Assembly: GCF_036492635.1 (NCBI RefSeq)
Contig: NZ_AP025305.1
Location: forward strand, 3,720,001 to 3,784,000
Direction: 5' to 3'
Length of the DNA stretch: 64,000 nucleotides
Origin: Aureibacter tunicatorum
GTDB lineage: Bacteria; Bacteroidota; Bacteroidia; Cytophagales; Cyclobacteriaceae
Each line of letters starts with the position of its first letter. The stretch's first letter is position 1. The translations under genes were made by a program, and so were the position numbers. The notes under the pieces were generated by a model. It ran no database searches and was not told the origin of the DNA. It saw only the letters and a list, made by a program, of their open reading frames with translations. Shown in pieces: positions 10,727 to 19,699 of this stretch.

Positions 10727-13700
10727 CTAGTTTGATGTTTTAGGTACCAAAATAGATTTGCTATAATGAGCGCTATTGGCTTTTTGCTTATATACCTCAT
10801 CATTCAAGGCTGTTACGCTTCCTGCGCTTTGACTTAATTGATTTCGATACCCAGACCTAACCACTCTAAAAATCAGTCCTTCCTGCGCTTCAATATTATC
10901 AATGCCAACTAATCTATTTTCATTTACATATATGAGCCTTCCTATTGGCTTAAAGCCCTGCTCTGGGTCTTCAACTGATCTAGGTGCATAAGCCATTAGC
11001 TCGTCACCTTCATATAAATGTTCTGTATAAGAAGAGTTCAACAATAACAAATCAGACTCGCTGATATCTTGCAAACTACCTTCAAAAGTAAAATCAATAT
11101 TCTTATACGCAGCCCCCATACCCTCATAATGCCAATAAGCTGGAATTGTATAAGCGTAAATAGGGTCTTCATAATTGTTATTAACTACAGTCATTATTAC
11201 TCCTCCGGTCAAGCCGTCCCATCTATAATTTTCAGTAACAATCAACGAGCCTTCATTATATGTTTCAACTTTATCCAATATCGCTGTCTTATGGATAACC
11301 TTATTGCTGACAATCGTTTTTAATACCATATCCATCTTAGACACATCTGGCCACGTAGGCGGCACAGGTATTGTACCCAATATCGGCACAATTAAAAAAT
11401 CTACATTCAAGTGTGCCCCTGCGCTTAAAGTTTTTTGGCTAGATTCTCTCATATCAAGCACATAGTCCTCATCCTGTCCTAATATCCAATTGGAATCCTG
11501 ATATTGACCTTGGCCATCAACTGAAACTTTATAAATGTTATCATGTTCAGCTTCAGAATCCTTGACCATATAATTCACAAGTTCATTTACATTTTCTCCA
11601 TCATAAGTTTTAGATCTGCTGTGATAAAGGTGTCTATTATAACTATATGCATCTTCATGATAAGTACCGTCAACATTTTGTCTAAAATAAGCCATCCCCT
11701 TAGGTTTTCCATGCATATCATTTTGAACAATAGAATACCCTTGACTCATATGCAAGTGCGATCTATTCACGTTTCCTAACAATGGTATAAGAATTGGCAA
11801 AGTACGCTTTTTCCTTTTGCGAGGAGTTTCATCTGTCATGAATGGGAAGTCTCTAGACGTGTAAAATTCATTCACGACCTTGCCAGTTGTGCCAAATGAA
11901 ATATCCGTAGGAAAATAATCATCGCCTTCAAACTTTAATTTTTCTCGAGCCGCACTTGCTAAACTCTTTACAGTCACCTTGCTATACCCTACACTTGGTC
12001 CAGGAAAGTGAGTCTCATTGATCGGATACTCAAAAAATAATTGATCATCGGACTTCAACTTAAACTGCCTGCTAAAGCTCTTGCCATATCTTAAAGGATT
12101 CTCATCTGCTCCAATTTGAGGCTCATTGGAGGCCACACCGCTACTGATTATTTCCGAGTTTTCATTTTCAGTAGTATATTCATAAATTTGACCATAAACA
12201 CTCTGCTCTTGACTATTCTGAGGATTACCCCATCCATCATAAAGCGTTATTTGTTTCACTCTATGACCACCCCCAAACTTTTCGCCATCAGGATTTTTCA
12301 TTCTCACCCAAGCTTTATCGCCATCCGCTACATTTACAGCCCATTCATTTTTATGGGATTTGTAAAAGCCTACAATCATATCCTTGATAGTAACTAAGTA
12401 TGACACTAAACTAGCCACTCTTTTTGCCGCTTCGCCATCATTGCCCGCTTCCTTCATTTTTCCCATCGCAGACGCTAAAGCAGGATTATTCAATCTCAAA
12501 TGCTGCAAAGTCCTCAATGATATAGGGTGAAACTTTACACCATTTGCCACTTCGCTTTTCACTGGTACTCTCACAACATTATTAGACATGATTCGCAACC
12601 CATTATTAGCATCATTCAAGCGATCAGTATCTAAGTCCACATATCCACTTACCCAATCTACCGCTCCATTTTCACTTGAAGTCCTCATGTACATTTTAGC
12701 TTTGAAATACAATTGATTTCGTTTCAAATCCAGATACTTTCTAGCATCTTCAAGATTTTCCACACTCTTATTGGCTTTAAAGTAAACATATGGATTGTCA
12801 TGATTTCCTTCAAAAGATATATTGCTTCCTCCATTGCTTCCACATAATTTCATCATCTGCATTGCAGGCAAATGCTGTACATATGCATATGAGTCTGCTT
12901 CATAAGAAATATTTATTTTTGACCCGCTTGGGGTTTGAATATTTGACAGATTCCAAGTAGAAGCGTCATGATCCAACTCTTCCTTCGTTAAGTATTGATC
13001 TACATAAGGAAAATCGGGATCAGAAGCCGTTTTGTAATTCCCCCAACGGTCATTTCCTTGATATTTATACCCCGCACTTTCATTGTAATAACTAAAAACA
13101 TAAGGGTTTGACAAACCTCTATAGCTGTTTCCATACTGAAACTTAACTTTTCTTAATGTAAGCTTCCCTTTGCCCGTTGCTATACTGTTCTCAGTGCCTG
13201 GGCATAATTTATAATCGTAATCGAAATTTATTTTTTTGATACTATAGCCTGAATTTCCCCTTGCATAAAGTTTCACAAAATCCAATTTAGACATACTAGA
13301 ATTTGAAGATATGCTTCCTCCATTAAAATCATATCTAGCGCTCTTTCCATCTTCTCTTGTGCTCATTACAAAATCTGCAATATGGGACTTTGTTTCAGCT
13401 CTGGAAAGATACCATACTTCTTTCTTTCCTTGCACATAACTGACCATATCATCTCCAACATCTGATAAATTTCCTTTTTCATAACCCGCCCCAACAAATG
13501 GCGATTTCCAAACATAATCTTCAGCTTTCTTATCATAAGTAAACTTCACCCAATAACCTAAATCATCCGGAGTTACTCCATCATTTTTCAAATCGACATA
13601 ATCAGGACCAACAATAGAGGTCAACAAATATGAATGAGCGTATCCCGGCATGGTCTTCTTGCTTTTATACTTATTTGTATACTTTTTACTTCCTTCACCA

Positions 13701-15520
13701 ACTCTCACTCTATCATCCTTTGATCTATCTAGGTATGGCGGATTATCACCATTAATAGTATATAAGTGTTGTACCTCTTCTTTATTGTAAGCAGGTAATG
13801 CATATACATATCGCAATCCGTCAGGCTTAGTCGCAATAAATCCAGCAATATGATCATCTTTGTAATGACTATGGGATCTATTCAATTCATTTATTTTTAG
13901 CAAATTGTGATACACTTTACTTCCATCCTTAATTTGCTTATTAGTAAATGATTGAACGATTTGCGATCTTTGTTGCCTTTCATTAGAATAAGAAGGCTGA
14001 TAATTGCTATTTAACTTACCATGCTTAAAGTTTCTTGTTTCTGCCAACATCACCGCATCATCACCTCCCATGCTTTGATAATTGGCCGAAGGGCTAACAT
14101 GCTGTTCACCATGCACACCGAAGTACACTTCCTCAGTCAGACTATTCAATTCATTTCCTTTGAAACGATACCTATTGTCTATTCCATCTTTATTCTTGTA
14201 GCTTCCAGTATAATTCTCCCCAGTATTAACGGCTGCGTTCGAACCAACCTTAGCTAAAAGTGGAGCCAGATCCATTCCTATTGAACCTCCCAATGTCTCA
14301 GAGATCACACTAGGATCACCAACAATCCCAACACTCTTTCGCTTTGCTCTATATATCGCCGAGTACCCTTGACCTGAAACTGAAAACACATCATATGTCG
14401 AAGAAGGAATGGCTAGATTAATAGTTTCAGGATATATAGTTGCATCTTTTTCTCTATTAAAATCCATCATATCCTTATTTCCTGCATTTTCCATATGCAA
14501 ATAGCCATAACCCTTTCGAGAAATTCTTTTTTGCGCAAGAGCTTGTCGAGTATAAAAACCTGAAAAATATACAGCTCCTGAAAACCCCCACCAAGCACCT
14601 GCTGCTTTTACCACAACCGAAATATTATTATTAATCATCGGAAAGTTGTTTTTTGGACTATGAGCAGTACTCCCTAAAGGAATAACAGCCGTAGAACTTG
14701 TGGCAACTGAATTAGTTACAGAAATATACTTAGTATCTGGTTTCCCTTCTTTCTTATTTTTTCTTTCCATTATTGCTGTCGCACCAGCTAAAATTTTCTC
14801 TTTGCTTATTCCATAAGACATTTGACTTAGCCCGCTATTGGAATTATACCCCAAGCCAACATTAAACTTAGTTGTCTTCATACCGTTCTCATTGCTTAAT
14901 GTCGCCCCTACATTAACTCCCACACCTTCTTGAGTATCCAAGCTTAAACTTATATCAGCGCTCATTCCAACTGTCCCGCCTTCATTAACAGATTTTGACA
15001 AACCTAAACTAGGGTCTATACTATAGCCAACACCTTTGTAATTATTATAATAAACTCTCAAGCCTAAACCACCCTTCAACCAATCCGCACCGAATAATTC
15101 TGCAGAGACTCCTCCTCCGACACCTGCCGTATGGTTTTCTTTCATATCAATCTCCTCAGTAATATTCTCCCCGTTGAAATCATCCGGCAAACCTCTCATT
15201 TGTCGCGTGATCGCTCCGGGGTTCAAAGACCAACCAAGCCCTACCCAACTGGCTTCTTGATCCATGCCGACTCCGGCATGATAAGCCAGATTAAACGGGT
15301 ATCCGCCGTTAGGTCCGGGAAGCTCAAACAAAGGGATATTATACGTAAAATCCCCCGAAAATAAATCGACCATGTCCGTTGTGCCCGCAGGCTCAAATGC
15401 CTGAACTTCGGGCTGGCTAGGCCCAGCGGTAAGCGCAAAGGCGACTCCCGGGCCAAATGATTGAAGCAGCATGCTTATGGCTAAGTATGCCGCGGTGATG
15501 CGAAGTAATTTTGTTTTCAT
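10727..15520 (-). CDS. Giant RHS/SpvB-like N-terminal-type surface protein
   Basis: 1597 aa, signal peptide (MKTKLLRITAAYLAISMLLQ). Residues about 45-110 carry the hallmark start of Bacteroidota RHS/SpvB-like proteins: DLFSGDFTYNIPLFELPGP, then LAYHAGVGMDQEASWVGLGW and SLNPGAITRQMRGLPDD. A Gly/Ser-rich barrel-like stretch follows (about 130-260), then a long body with FTYDKKAEDYVWKSP, INISYEADSYAYV and RVKQITLYDGWGNPQ. The C-terminus lacks the classical DPxGxxNP hyperconserved end, as expected if the shell is completed by the genes downstream. It is 55 bp after the 188-aa lipoprotein gene and 2 bp before the 1122-aa gene. It probably forms the first shell segment of an RHS cage at the cell surface (inference). 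Confidence 0.85.
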   Translation of the reverse strand: MKTKLLRITAAYLAISMLLQSFGPGVAFALTAGPSQPEVQAFEPAGTTDMVDLFSGDFTYNIPLFELPGPNGGYPFNLAYHAGVGMDQEASWVGLGWSLNPGAITRQMRGLPDDFNGENITEEIDMKENHTAGVGGGVSAELFGADWLKGGLGLRVYYNNYKGVGYSIDPSLGLSKSVNEGGTVGMSADISLSLDTQEGVGVNVGATLSNENGMKTTKFNVGLGYNSNSGLSQMSYGISKEKILAGATAIMERKNKKEGKPDTKYISVTNSVATSSTAVIPLGSTAHSPKNNFPMINNNISVVVKAAGAWWGFSGAVYFSGFYTRQALAQKRISRKGYGYLHMENAGNKDMMDFNREKDATIYPETINLAIPSSTYDVFSVSGQGYSAIYRAKRKSVGIVGDPSVISETLGGSIGMDLAPLLAKVGSNAAVNTGENYTGSYKNKDGIDNRYRFKGNELNSLTEEVYFGVHGEQHVSPSANYQSMGGDDAVMLAETRNFKHGKLNSNYQPSYSNERQQRSQIVQSFTNKQIKDGSKVYHNLLKINELNRSHSHYKDDHIAGFIATKPDGLRYVYALPAYNKEEVQHLYTINGDNPPYLDRSKDDRVRVGEGSKKYTNKYKSKKTMPGYAHSYLLTSIVGPDYVDLKNDGVTPDDLGYWVKFTYDKKAEDYVWKSPFVGAGYEKGNLSDVGDDMVSYVQGKKEVWYLSRAETKSHIADFVMSTREDGKSARYDFNGGSISSNSSMSKLDFVKLYARGNSGYSIKKINFDYDYKLCPGTENSIATGKGKLTLRKVKFQYGNSYRGLSNPYVFSYYNESAGYKYQGNDRWGNYKTASDPDFPYVDQYLTKEELDHDASTWNLSNIQTPSGSKINISYEADSYAYVQHLPAMQMMKLCGSNGGSNISFEGNHDNPYVYFKANKSVENLEDARKYLDLKRNQLYFKAKMYMRTSSENGAVDWVSGYVDLDTDRLNDANNGLRIMSNNVVRVPVKSEVANGVKFHPISLRTLQHLRLNNPALASAMGKMKEAGNDGEAAKRVASLVSYLVTIKDMIVGFYKSHKNEWAVNVADGDKAWVRMKNPDGEKFGGGHRVKQITLYDGWGNPQNSQEQSVYGQIYEYTTENENSEIISSGVASNEPQIGADENPLRYGKSFSRQFKLKSDDQLFFEYPINETHFPGPSVGYSKVTVKSLASAAREKLKFEGDDYFPTDISFGTTGKVVNEFYTSRDFPFMTDETPRKRKKRTLPILIPLLGNVNRSHLHMSQGYSIVQNDMHGKPKGMAYFRQNVDGTYHEDAYSYNRHLYHSRSKTYDGENVNELVNYMVKDSEAEHDNIYKVSVDGQGQYQDSNWILGQDEDYVLDMRESSQKTLSAGAHLNVDFLIVPILGTIPVPPTWPDVSKMDMVLKTIVSNKVIHKTAILDKVETYNEGSLIVTENYRWDGLTGGVIMTVVNNNYEDPIYAYTIPAYWHYEGMGAAYKNIDFTFEGSLQDISESDLLLLNSSYTEHLYEGDELMAYAPRSVEDPEQGFKPIGRLIYVNENRLVGIDNIEAQEGLIFRVVRSGYRNQLSQSAGSVTALNDEVYKQKANSAHYSKSILVPKTSN

Positions 15521-15575
15521 CTGCTGAGATGATTTATTGTTTGTCTGTTTTTTCTACTAATTTCTATCAAGCTGA

Positions 15576-16142
15576 TCAACTCTTGAGCTGGCCAGCCAAT
15601 TCTTTCCGGTCAAATCTGAACTTAACAGGTCCAGTGCCAAGCACTGACGAATGAAGTTCGACTACCAAATCGCTATCTAGCGAAATATTATCCTCAAATG
15701 CCAATGTGAACGTTCTGTAAGGCTTCAAATCAAAAGAGCGTTCAAAATGATAAACTCTGCAAGGATATTCCTTATTTTCCGCTTCCAGACTTAAATCGCT
15801 TTCCATTCCATAGCTGAAATAATAAACTAGCTTTTGCAAGTCCGCTCTGCTGGAAGCCATTCCTTTCAACAAGTCGACACCGTCTTTTCGAGCAATTCTC
15901 AAATTAAAGTGAGCGGTTCTTTTGGCGCTATCCAAATGATCATAACTCTCGGAAGGCAAATACCTCAACTCAAACTCGAAAGCTCCAGCCGACTTTGTTC
16001 TTACCATTCCATTATCAAAGTCTTTCTCCCAGTTGCTCAAGTCTTCTTGGCTTAACTTCCCACGATTGCATGAACATATTCCAATAAGCAACAATATGAA
16101 AAGTCCATTTCTAATCAATTCACCTATCCTCATACTTATCAT
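15576..16142 (-). CDS. Lipoprotein of the RHS cluster, unknown function
   Basis: 188 aa. A hydrophobic segment ending LLIGICSCNRG gives a lipobox with Cys25. The first ATG (16142) overlaps the end of the Skp-like gene by 23 bp; an alternative start at Met4 (16133) would give a more standard signal peptide. The mature part has beta-type stretches (FELRYLPSESYDHL, YPCRVYHFERSF, DLVVELHSSVLG). I recognise no family. Its position just before the 1597-aa RHS gene suggests an envelope-assembly or anchoring helper, which is inference. Confidence 0.75.
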   Translation of the reverse strand: MISMRIGELIRNGLFILLLIGICSCNRGKLSQEDLSNWEKDFDNGMVRTKSAGAFEFELRYLPSESYDHLDSAKRTAHFNLRIARKDGVDLLKGMASSRADLQKLVYYFSYGMESDLSLEAENKEYPCRVYHFERSFDLKPYRTFTLAFEDNISLDSDLVVELHSSVLGTGPVKFRFDRKELAGQLKS

Positions 16143-16611
16143 TCATATAATTCAGCACCTCTTCTGTAATATCCATGTTTTCATCAGCATACATGATTGA
16201 TCCATTTCCGCTAGCGCCATAGATATACTCATACCCTTTCTCTTTGCCAAAAGCTTTAATATACTCATTAATCTGAGTCCATATCTGCTGATCATATTGC
16301 TGAGAGACCATTGCCTCCTCCTCTTGCACAGCCATAAGCTTCTCTCTATATAATTGCAACGCTTCCTCTCTAGCCTTTCCTTCATGCCTTTGAGTAACCA
16401 CAATCAAAGAATCCAACGTCTGCTTATTGGCACTTTGCAAAGCAGAAAATTTCTTCTCAAGCTTTTTCTTTGCCAAATAACCATCATAGAGCTTTCCGCT
16501 TATGACATAGACTTCTTTGGAATCATTTAAAAGATACCTGTCAGCAGCAAGCCAAAGAACAGCTATCAATACCAACACATTCACAACATTCATTACTCCT
16601 TTAACCATCAT
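16120..16611 (-). CDS. Skp/OmpH-like periplasmic chaperone
   Basis: 163 aa. An N-terminal hydrophobic helix (about 6-22) is followed by the Skp/OmpH pattern: a short strand VYVISGKLYDGYLAKKKLEKK, a long charged helical arm (about 45-110, rich in E/K/Q/A), and a terminal strand with the usual EKGYEYIYG and MDITEEVLNYMNDKY. Skp family members hold unfolded outer-membrane proteins in the periplasm. The start ATG overlaps the preceding gene stop as ATGA (16608-16611), indicating translational coupling. The N-terminal helix lacks an obvious cleavage site, so this copy may stay anchored in the inner membrane. A cluster-specific chaperone for the barrel and RHS proteins is inferred. Confidence 0.8.
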   Translation of the reverse strand: MMVKGVMNVVNVLVLIAVLWLAADRYLLNDSKEVYVISGKLYDGYLAKKKLEKKFSALQSANKQTLDSLIVVTQRHEGKAREEALQLYREKLMAVQEEEAMVSQQYDQQIWTQINEYIKAFGKEKGYEYIYGASGNGSIMYADENMDITEEVLNYMNDKYEDR

Positions 16612-17744
16612 TTCGTGTTTTTTAATTGATTCTTATTAATATCCGGTCTATCCAGCAACTCAAAATTTATATAGGCTTCATCCTTTTTGCCTTGTTCGCA
16701 TTTTACATGAGCAATTTGGACATCTTCACTTCCGCAAGCATCCCTTACCCAAAGAGATACGTAATAGCCCAGAGGCTTTTCCACTCTTATTTGAGGCACT
16801 ACTGCAGTGCTATCAAGCATTGCTTCTTCGGGCTTGTACAACAAATTTTGCCCAAACGCATCAACTGTAACTTTCCAGCTGATATGGTAAGGAGCGTTTC
16901 CTCCTTTTACTTCGCCAAGGTAGTCCACTACGTTTCCAGCAGGCACATCACAATCTACCGAAACCGGATTAGCTGAAATATTGGCTTTAACTTCATTCTT
17001 GTTTTCAATCAACTTGAAATGCAAAATTCCCTTGCGCTTATACTCATCAATCGTTTCCAAACTATAGAATTTATTAAGCTTCCAATCAATATCATAATCC
17101 TCAAGATTCATCACATATTGATTTTCACCATATCTCATTCCGAGCACAAATCCAGAGATCAGCTCATGCTTATCGCTGTATAAATACGCTTGCAACATCT
17201 CAACATCTCTTTCTGAATTATGATATCTAAATGCCAATTGATTATCGTGCACATTATCATTATAATTCACGCCATTTTTAGGCAATCTTGCATAGTGAAC
17301 CTTTTGCTCGACACTTTGTCCATTCTGGATTACTATATAGCTAGTAGCGCAATAAGCGCTATTCGAATGAACCTTTTTACCTGCTAAGCCAATTCCTTTT
17401 AACCTAAACTCAAACTTTTTTCCTTGGCTCAATGAGGTTACTTTTTGCTTACTTTTCCCAACACCTAATTTAACACTCTTCCAAGATCCAGACCCACTTA
17501 TTCTATATTGAAGATGGCTCCATTGTATATCATCAGAACCAGTCCACTCCAGATAAGCATTTTGAATTCCCGACTCCACCATTACTTTTGTTTTCCAAAG
17601 CACAACTCCATCAATGCTGTTTGAAGGCAACGCATTGAAAGACACCGTTAATAATAACGTGATGGCTGTAACAATAAAAATTCTCATATCATATAAGCTT
17701 TTGCTTTCAACATACTTATTAAACATTGTGATTCTCAGTTTCAT
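16608..17744 (-). CDS. Secreted FN3-like domain protein
   Basis: 378 aa. The first ATG (17744) overlaps the upstream stop as ATGA; a second in-frame ATG at 17687 gives a textbook signal peptide (MRIFIVTAITLLLTVSFNAL), so the mature start is uncertain. Residues about 50-120 resemble a fibronectin type III fold (NAYLEWTGSDDIQWSHLQYR, then GKKFEFRLKGIG). A second half (about 265-350) has a PKD/Ig-like look (YHISWKVTVDAF, GYYVSLWVRDACGSEDV). It lies in the chaperone/adhesin half of the RHS operon and is probably extracellular or surface-bound. No enzymatic motif is visible. Confidence 0.75.
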   Translation of the reverse strand: MKLRITMFNKYVESKSLYDMRIFIVTAITLLLTVSFNALPSNSIDGVVLWKTKVMVESGIQNAYLEWTGSDDIQWSHLQYRISGSGSWKSVKLGVGKSKQKVTSLSQGKKFEFRLKGIGLAGKKVHSNSAYCATSYIVIQNGQSVEQKVHYARLPKNGVNYNDNVHDNQLAFRYHNSERDVEMLQAYLYSDKHELISGFVLGMRYGENQYVMNLEDYDIDWKLNKFYSLETIDEYKRKGILHFKLIENKNEVKANISANPVSVDCDVPAGNVVDYLGEVKGGNAPYHISWKVTVDAFGQNLLYKPEEAMLDSTAVVPQIRVEKPLGYYVSLWVRDACGSEDVQIAHVKCEQGKKDEAYINFELLDRPDINKNQLKNTK

Positions 17745-19699
17745 AATTTAAATCCAAATCTCAAAGACCACTTGGATCTTCCAAACGGAGTATCCACACT
17801 TTGAACAGGGTTGTAAAGCAATAAAACATTCGCTTTCAACCGATCCGACACACTCAGCAATCCTCCTAGTCCCAATGAATAGACCATGCCCATATCATTG
17901 GGCTTTTTTTCCGCTTGCTCCGCTGTTTTCAAATAAGAAATTCCAGGGACATACATGCTATTCTCTCCATAAGCGTACACAACATCCTCCCAAAAGAAAT
18001 ATCGCGCGAATACCTTCAGTGGCATTGCCATCTGAACAGAAACCGATGTATCAGCAGTAAATTCAAAACCGGTTCCCAATCCAATAGACAACTTATCGTT
18101 TACTTCATAACCAAATGCAGGAGATACATTCATAGAAAATGGTTTTTCCGAACTAATGCCAAAAGTACCGTCAAAATATAAATTCTCCGGCATCAGTCTT
18201 TTTTCCTTGTCTTTTACTATGATATCCTTATAGTCTCCATATTTCTTTTCCTTGACTTTCGCTTGATTTTCAGCTTTATTCTTCAATCGTTTTGCCTTCA
18301 CTTTCGAAATCTGCTGCACTTCTTTTCTAATGACATTCTCATCAAGCTTGCCCAAACTCTCCGCTTTCTGATAATACGCCAAACCTTTATCGTATATCAT
18401 ATAGACCGACATAATACTGTCGGACAAATGTTGATTGATACTGTCGCGTTTAGCTGCGTACTGTTCATAGGTCAAGCTATCTGTCAAAATTTTCACCTCC
18501 GGCTTATCAAATGTCAATTCCTCAGCGCCAGCATTTGAATTGTCAACAGCTTTCAAATTCTTTAAGGCCAAAGAATCCATTAGCAAACTATCCTGAGTCA
18601 TTTTCGAATTCAAGGATTTTCTCAAATCACCACTTTCTTCATTCATCTCAGGGAAATACACTTTCTTATTTTGAGAACCTTTCAACTTTTTTTTGACATC
18701 CTCAACTTTTCGAGTGTACTTTTTTTTCAAATCCACCCCTTGAATATTCGAGACCAAACCAGCCTTGTATGCCTTCAGTTTCCTTTCATAAGCCAGCTTG
18801 TGTTTTTCATAAGCTTTAATCTCCAAGGTATCAATGACGTCAGAATCGTCAAGCTCATCATATGTTGAATCAACTACATTAGATGAATCTCTTTCCAGTT
18901 CAACGTTTTCTGCCAAACGCAAACTATCACCATTGTTTTGATCCAAATGAAAAGGCATTAAAAACTCATTGTGATTCCTTTCTTGCGCATAGCGTTTTGA
19001 GTATTCATCGTATTGATCCAAAGACAGATTATTTCCTTCTTCCTTAAGCGCCTCTTTCATTTTATACGCCGAAAGGTTCTCCAAGTCCTGTTGATCATAA
19101 CTCTTGAGTTCACCTAGTTTTTCTATATAAGCCAAGGAGTCAAGACCTTTTATCCGCTTAAAGCCTTCATTTTCAGCGATGCTTTTCAAAGATGACGCAT
19201 CCATATTCTTAAGGCTTTCAGCTTGACCAAGATAGCCGGTGCTATCCACTTGCTTCAGTTCCTGTCTCGCTATTTCACGAATAGCTTCTTCATCCAAACC
19301 ATTCATTACTTCCAAATCAGGAAGCAACTCTTCATCCAGTCCTTCATCCCTCAGCTTCTCCATATACGCAGGATCAAAATAATCCATATTTTGCTTGCGC
19401 ATAGCCTCCATCGAGTGCTCTTGATTTTGATCTGCCCAATTTCTGAACGACTTTTTCTCAGCCAAGTCTTTCAACTGTCTCTCAGCGCTTCCTTTCAAGG
19501 CTTCCTTGTTTTGTTCATCCACAAAAGCGCCTGTTCGAGCCTCGGACAACTGATCATAAAGCAATCGATCTTTAGATTCCATATGCTGATAGAGGCTATC
19601 AAGCCTCATTTGCTCCGAACGTCGATTTTGCTTTCGAGCCTTACAGGACCAAGTTACCATCAGCATCCCAATAAACATGTAAAGGACTGTTTTTCTCAC
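17741..19699 (-). CDS. Lipoprotein with long coiled-coil region and C-terminal outer-membrane barrel
   Basis: 652 aa. The lipobox ends at Cys19 (MLMVTWSCKA). Residues about 25-500 are highly charged and helical, rich in E, K, D, L and Q with many short heptad-like stretches (for example KVEDVKKKLKGSQNKK). The last 140 residues look like beta-barrel strands: LYFDGTFGISSEKPFSMNV, LSIGLGTGFEFTAD, YSLGLGGLLSV, ending WSLRFGFKL with a terminal aromatic/hydrophobic strand suited to BAM recognition. This resembles type IX PorP/SprF-type or generic outer-membrane barrel ends, but I cannot assign one. It starts directly after the adhesin stop (19700) and overlaps the next gene by ATGA. It may anchor the adhesin or RHS assembly in the outer membrane (inference). 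Confidence 0.75.
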   Translation of the reverse strand: MRKTVLYMFIGMLMVTWSCKARKQNRRSEQMRLDSLYQHMESKDRLLYDQLSEARTGAFVDEQNKEALKGSAERQLKDLAEKKSFRNWADQNQEHSMEAMRKQNMDYFDPAYMEKLRDEGLDEELLPDLEVMNGLDEEAIREIARQELKQVDSTGYLGQAESLKNMDASSLKSIAENEGFKRIKGLDSLAYIEKLGELKSYDQQDLENLSAYKMKEALKEEGNNLSLDQYDEYSKRYAQERNHNEFLMPFHLDQNNGDSLRLAENVELERDSSNVVDSTYDELDDSDVIDTLEIKAYEKHKLAYERKLKAYKAGLVSNIQGVDLKKKYTRKVEDVKKKLKGSQNKKVYFPEMNEESGDLRKSLNSKMTQDSLLMDSLALKNLKAVDNSNAGAEELTFDKPEVKILTDSLTYEQYAAKRDSINQHLSDSIMSVYMIYDKGLAYYQKAESLGKLDENVIRKEVQQISKVKAKRLKNKAENQAKVKEKKYGDYKDIIVKDKEKRLMPENLYFDGTFGISSEKPFSMNVSPAFGYEVNDKLSIGLGTGFEFTADTSVSVQMAMPLKVFARYFFWEDVVYAYGENSMYVPGISYLKTAEQAEKKPNDMGMVYSLGLGGLLSVSDRLKANVLLLYNPVQSVDTPFGRSKWSLRFGFKL

